Of a stretch of DNA of 64,000 bases, positions 59,425 to 64,000 are shown piece by piece. Each line of letters opens with the position of its first letter. The stretch's first letter is position 1. The position numbers and the translations under genes are program-made. The DNA lies in the NCBI GenBank assembly GCA_028554795.2, contig CM068830.1, positions 46,762,227 through 46,826,226 on the forward strand. The letters are read 5' to 3'. This DNA comes from Sinohyriopsis cumingii (Eukaryota > Mollusca > Bivalvia > Unionida > Unionidae). The notes below the pieces were generated by a model. The model ran no database searches. It had not been told where the DNA came from and was given only the letters and a program-made list of their open reading frames with translations.

Positions 59425-61600
59425 ACAAAAATCACAATATCCAGCCATTGGCTACAAAGATAATTCATAATGGAAGAGACAATCCCTTTAATCATGTCTA
59501 CTCGCCTGTATAAAAATAGTATCAAGCGAGTGCATATACTGCCAAGAGCAGTTCAGTTTAGTTTCAGTAAACAAAGAACTCCATTGCCTATCATGGTGCA
59601 GTTTTATCACAAAGAATCACAATTGCAGGGAACACCGTTACCCCTGCCTCCAAATCGGGGGTGGGATGGGAGCACAACACTTAAAGGGGACAAAGAAAAT
59701 ATATAACATGCTGGTAATGTTAAAAGATGATGAGATAATCTTATTTACTTTGATAGTTTTGCCACCCTGACATTGTGTCAGCCCTGTACTTGGACACTTA
59801 AATTATTGCGATAAATGTTTTATAAAGTGCTTAACACATTAACCCCTGGTGACAAGTCTGCGTGGCAGGATAGCCTCCTGCCAAGCTCTGTAGCGTCAAG
59901 GTCATGTATGATACACTAAAGTAGGTGGTGTTATAGAAAGGTAGACAGATGTAGCTCTACAATGATACCAAATAATCTGGAATTTCTAGTTGCACTACAA
60001 AATACAGAGGAAAAAATATCATTTTTTTGGACCTGATTTTTTTTTCTACCTAAAATTCAAATGTGGTTGGAATATGATTTTATGTCCAGATTTTAGTTGG
60101 TTTTTTTTGGTCTCAGATCTAAGGCAGACAGTATGAACTGCAAACAGACATAAACCTTTGCAAAAAGTAGGATAAGATGGGCATTTGGAATAAAGAGTGG
60201 TCTCGGTACGAAAATAATGTGTCTGTTAAGCAAAAACAAAAGAATTCCAACTTTTAGCCTTCTGCTCATGCGCGAGCCAAATAGCCAATGAGAAATGATA
60301 TTTCTAACACAACTAGGCAGTATGTTATTGGAAGAGCACCCGGTAGTTGGTGTTTTAGGATGTGTTCAGAAATAGCTTTCAAAATGTGTTTCCTACTTGA
60401 ATTTCAGGCAAAAATGACAAGAACCTCCAGGGGTTAATATGTTTAGGAACTATGAAAATATTTGCCTGACTGAGTATCTGCTTGACCTGAAACGAGCTAC
60501 ATGGAGATTTTCTGTTCTGGATCTGTTCTCATTGAACTTGACTGTTCACACATCATGTACTAGCATTTATTATAATAATTTCCACATATTTTAATTACTT
60601 TTCTTTTTAAATGAGATATTTGTTGATTAAATGACAAATTGTGTATTGGCATAAAGTTAGTCCCTTTTGTCATTATTGAAACCTTGAAAGAAATTGAATC
60701 TTTGTCATCATATTAAAACAGCTATTAATGACTTTGTTACAGTTATATCATCTTCTGTGACTGCCATTGTTAGCATCTACATGGAGTTGGATGAACATGC
60801 ATTAATGAAAAGTAGCAGGTGTATTTTTAAACTCTGCATGCCAGAGATATATGCAATGGGTGCACAGCATTTGGGCCAGTGAGCATAGGTCAAAGCATTG
60901 CAGGAAAACTCTTGATTTATTGCTTAAGGTGCAACACTAGTGATGTCATGTTAATCATTAGAGACCTGCTTTGGCACCTGATATCGTCAGCTATCGGGGG
61001 TGGGTGGGGTGTGCTTGATCGTTATTCTAAACCAGCCTTGAATTGATGTCTTCCTGTGCTGTTCAAACCCCAAGCTAACCCAAATGTACATCAAATCATA
61101 TATACTTTTAGATTCTGCAATAGAAAACCACAGAATTCTGGACTTTAAAAAATTGTCTCTGTCCTGTCTGATGAACATTCTTAAGGGTTGGCATTTCTGC
61201 ATATTGTAAATCCATTGGTTGAAGTTCTCCAATCCCATTTCTTGCTATCCCTGAAATAATATCAGCCCAGCTTCTTATAGCACTCACAGAAGGACTCAAA
61301 TGATCATTGAAGAAGTCAGAATTACCATTACTTTGGCATTTCGCATCTGACATTATACTATTGAATATTTATGGTTTCCGTAATAAAGTATATTTCATTG
61401 CATTTTTCTTAATGCAGTTTCTAAAGATATGCAGAGAACTGTGTTGTCTTAATTTTGGAGCCTGATAAACATTTTTTCATTTGCTGTATCACATACCCCC
61501 AAAGCACTTACTGTAGTCTTTTTCTCAGATACTCACCCCATTTTAGATATTTTGTCATATATGTTGGGTTAGAGTATATATTAATGCTCAAATAAGTTGT
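59425..61600. other. No gene recognised; one possible minus ORF
   Basis: The minus frames 61353-61108 (MSDAKCQSNGNSDFFNDHLS onward) and 61238-60987 overlap in different phases. The first reads protein-like but matches no family known to me. The rest is AT-rich. Confidence 0.3.
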
Positions 61601-61631
61601 ATTTATTTAACCCTTTATCTCATAGAGTGTA

Positions 61632-62400
61632 TAGTCCTACATGTAAGACATAGCACATTTTGATTTGGTTGAGGTGCTATGTCTTACTATCCAAATAACG
61701 GTCTTGTATAGTGTGTTCCGATGTCGTTGACATCGGAATGAGTAATCAAAGTTTCAGGAACACCTCACACATTTGGCAGCCTATATCGACATTTTTCCAC
61801 TAATGTATGGGTAATTAATATACTTACTGTGCTGTCTTTATCCGTGTGGAATGAAAATATGACACTAGCAAATGGATGCATTTTCACGTTCCGTTGACAT
61901 ACATTTGAATTTTTTGCAATGCGACGGTGGTTGAGGTATGCCGAAGTAAGTTAAAGTAGGTTGATGTGTGAGATACATTTCTTGAACGAAACGAACTGTT
62001 GCTTACAGTTCCAATAGGCATAATATATTTTTTATTCGTTTCGTTAAAAAATAATGTTTCAACTTTATCCGATTTTGGCATTCTCGGCTTTCATCGCTTT
62101 CCAGCCAACTGAAAAGTAGGCCAGAGAAACTTGAAAACGGGTCCATTTCTTTTGTGAGGATTTCAGTTTATTAGAGAAAAGGCATCATAGTAAGTAAAAT
62201 CTGACTAAAACATTATAACTTTACTTTGTAGAAAAGCGTCATTATTTTAGTTGTCAGCTGTGTGAAATATTCCTGAAAATTTTACTTTCGTAACAATGTT
62301 AGTCGACATCAAAACACACTGCACAGCGCCATTAGTTAGGCTGTAAGACCCTGACACCCACAACATAATTATCAGCGTCGGGTCTTACAGGTAGGACTAC
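61632..62400. mobile_element. MITE with terminal hairpins and long target-site duplication
   Basis: TAGAGTGTATAG occurs directly at 61623-61634 and 62401-62412. Inside it, TAGTCCTACATGTAAGAC on the left pairs with GTCTTACAGGTAGGACTA on the right. The left end folds as GTAAGACATAGCAC / GTGCTATGTCTTAC (about 61643-61687). The right end folds as CTGTAAGACCC / GGGTCTTACAG. A third hairpin, TTCCGATGTC-GTT-GACATCGGAA, lies near 61715. A duplication of 9 bp or more suggests Mutator-like mobilisation. No coding capacity. Confidence 0.75.
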
Positions 62401-62667
62401 TAGAGTGTATAGCTTTGTACGAAGATGATATACATGTGCCAAAGTTACTGTGCAGTGAGCTATAAATAGAACACCTATTATCCATTTGACTCCATATAGA
62501 TTGGCCTGCTAGTTAACTGTTATAGCAATTTAGAACATGTTATGTTCAACATTAATTTTAACCATTTTACGTTTTTGGTACACATCCATTATGTATAGAA
62601 AGATTTTAAGATTAAAATTTGATCGTTATAGTTGTATAATTATTTTTTATGAATTTTTTCATGTATT

Positions 62668-64000
62668 TAACCTGATTATTCTTGGAGATTTCAACTTTCA
62701 CTTTGACTGTCCTGGAAACTCAAATACATCAAAATTCATAGATTCCATTAATGTTTTCAACCTCAGACAGTTAACCAACCCACCCATAAACATGGTCACA
62801 TTTTAGACTGGATTCTTCATAGACCTGATGATAACATTCTACGGTCCACCCTGGTATCCCATGACCTTGCGTCAGATCACCTCTTCATTATATGCCATCT
62901 TGACATATCAGTCCCTAACCCTCCACCTTTATCTGCTACTAAGAGAAACCTCCGTATGATAAATAGAACCAAACTAATGCACAACATCCAAGCTAACCTA
63001 ACAACTTGGTTACCTCATACAGCAGAACAACTTGATAACTGCCTGCATTCATTGCTTGACAAACATGCCCCAGCTACCAAGTGTAGAGTATCAAATCAAA
63101 AGTGTTCTTCATGGTATAGCAGTGTTAGGGACCAGCTTCACACTGCTAAAAGAGACCGCCGTAAAGCTGAGAGGCTCTGGCTTTCCACCAGACAAGTCAC
63201 TAAGAAGAATGTCACAAATATAGTCCATGCAGCGAAATCAACCCACTACACTACTAAGATCATGGAAAGTTCCAGCTGCAAAGAGCTCTTCGAGATTACT
63301 AACAAGCTAATGTCAAGGAACAAATCTACACCACTTCCAACTACCTTCTCTCGATTCAACCTTCCAGACATGTTTGCAAATTTCTTTCTTGACAAAGTAC
63401 AAACCATCAGAGATAAGCTTGACACCACAATTTCAATTGACTTGTCGTCACCATTCAGTTGGGATATAGAATTTGAGTGGCAACCATTAGCAGCATTTCA
63501 ACCTGTCTCTATGGATTTCATACGTACAATTGTGATGAAGAGTGCACCAAAGTCATGTGAACTTGATCCAATTCCAACATCACTACTGCTTGAGTGCTTA
63601 GATCCAGTATTGCCTTCACTAACTGATGTTTTTAATATCTCTCTCTCATCCAGGGAATTCCCGTCATTTTTCAAAACTGCCATTGTAAAGCCTCTGCTGA
63701 AGAAACCAACACTAGACCATAACGATTTAAAGAACTACCGCCCAGTTTCTGATCTCCCATTCATATCAAAAATCTTAGAAAAGGTTGTTCTATCCCAGCT
63801 TGTATCTCATCTAAATTCAGACAGTTTTAGCAATGTACAATCTGCATATCGCTGTTGCCACAGTACTGAAACTACTCTTCTAAAAGTAGTTAATGACATT
63901 CTCTCTGTGTTGGATAGCGGACAGATTACAGTCTTCACCCTCCTTGATTTGTCTGCAGCATTTGACACAATAGACCATGATATATTACTTCACCATCTCC
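62668..64000 (+). mobile_element. Second copy of the CR1/L2-like LINE, 5'-truncated, running off the window
   Basis: Plus-strand copy of the LINE at 35.5-38.65 kb. It begins abruptly at [20 protein letters not shown] in the endonuclease and continues through the linker to [40 protein letters not shown] and [16 protein letters not shown] at the window edge. Frames shift several times (for example about 62806 and 63222). The abrupt start is normal 5' truncation. The rest of the reverse transcriptase and tail lie beyond the window. Confidence 0.9.

Overview
The window is AT-rich animal nuclear DNA: split genes with GT-AG introns, tRNA-derived SINEs, non-LTR and LTR retroelements, several DNA transposon families and microsatellites. 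No bacterial or viral organisation is seen. The repeat repertoire and the protein N-terminus suggest a marine invertebrate, possibly a mollusc or another lophotrochozoan, but the species cannot be fixed from the sequence.

The one confidently recognised host gene is MAEA (macrophage erythroblast attacher, the Gid9-type RING subunit of the CTLH/GID ubiquitin ligase). It lies on the minus strand and the whole coding sequence is present: nine exons from the ATG at 54016 to the stop at 6006, with introns joining in frame to give 389 residues. Coiled-coil, LisH, CTLH/CRA and Gid-type RING segments follow in order. A CpG-rich stretch around 53.65-54.45 kb looks like its promoter. Several good plus-strand splice donors just outside it suggest divergent transcription.

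Most of the window is introns packed with mobile DNA. 1-6 kb is the 3' side of MAEA, with degenerate tandem repeats that carry nuclear-receptor-like, ATF-like and YY1-like motifs. Intron 8 (6.1-17.0 kb) holds a repeat with DR1-like motifs, three copies of a (CA)n-tailed SINE and a decayed minus-strand retroelement with RNase H traces. Intron 6 holds a 79-bp-period minisatellite. Intron 4 holds a 30-bp-period minisatellite and a second SINE family. Intron 3 holds a TIR element with two perfect hairpins. Intron 2 (28.6-39.3 kb) holds a 1.65-kb solo LTR, a diverged relative, and a LINE that split a repeat array and was then invaded by two SINEs. Intron 1 (39.5-54.0 kb) holds a SINE, a hAT remnant, a 2.2-kb TIR element with an internal duplication, a DIRS-like tyrosine recombinase remnant, a 345-bp tandem duplication, a second LINE and a 3.76-kb pogo element whose transposase is broken by a single stop codon.

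To the right of the promoter (54.5-64 kb) no gene is recognised. This part holds a second copy of the LTR in inverted orientation, a MITE with terminal hairpins and long target-site duplications, and a 5'-truncated second copy of the LINE that runs off the window end.
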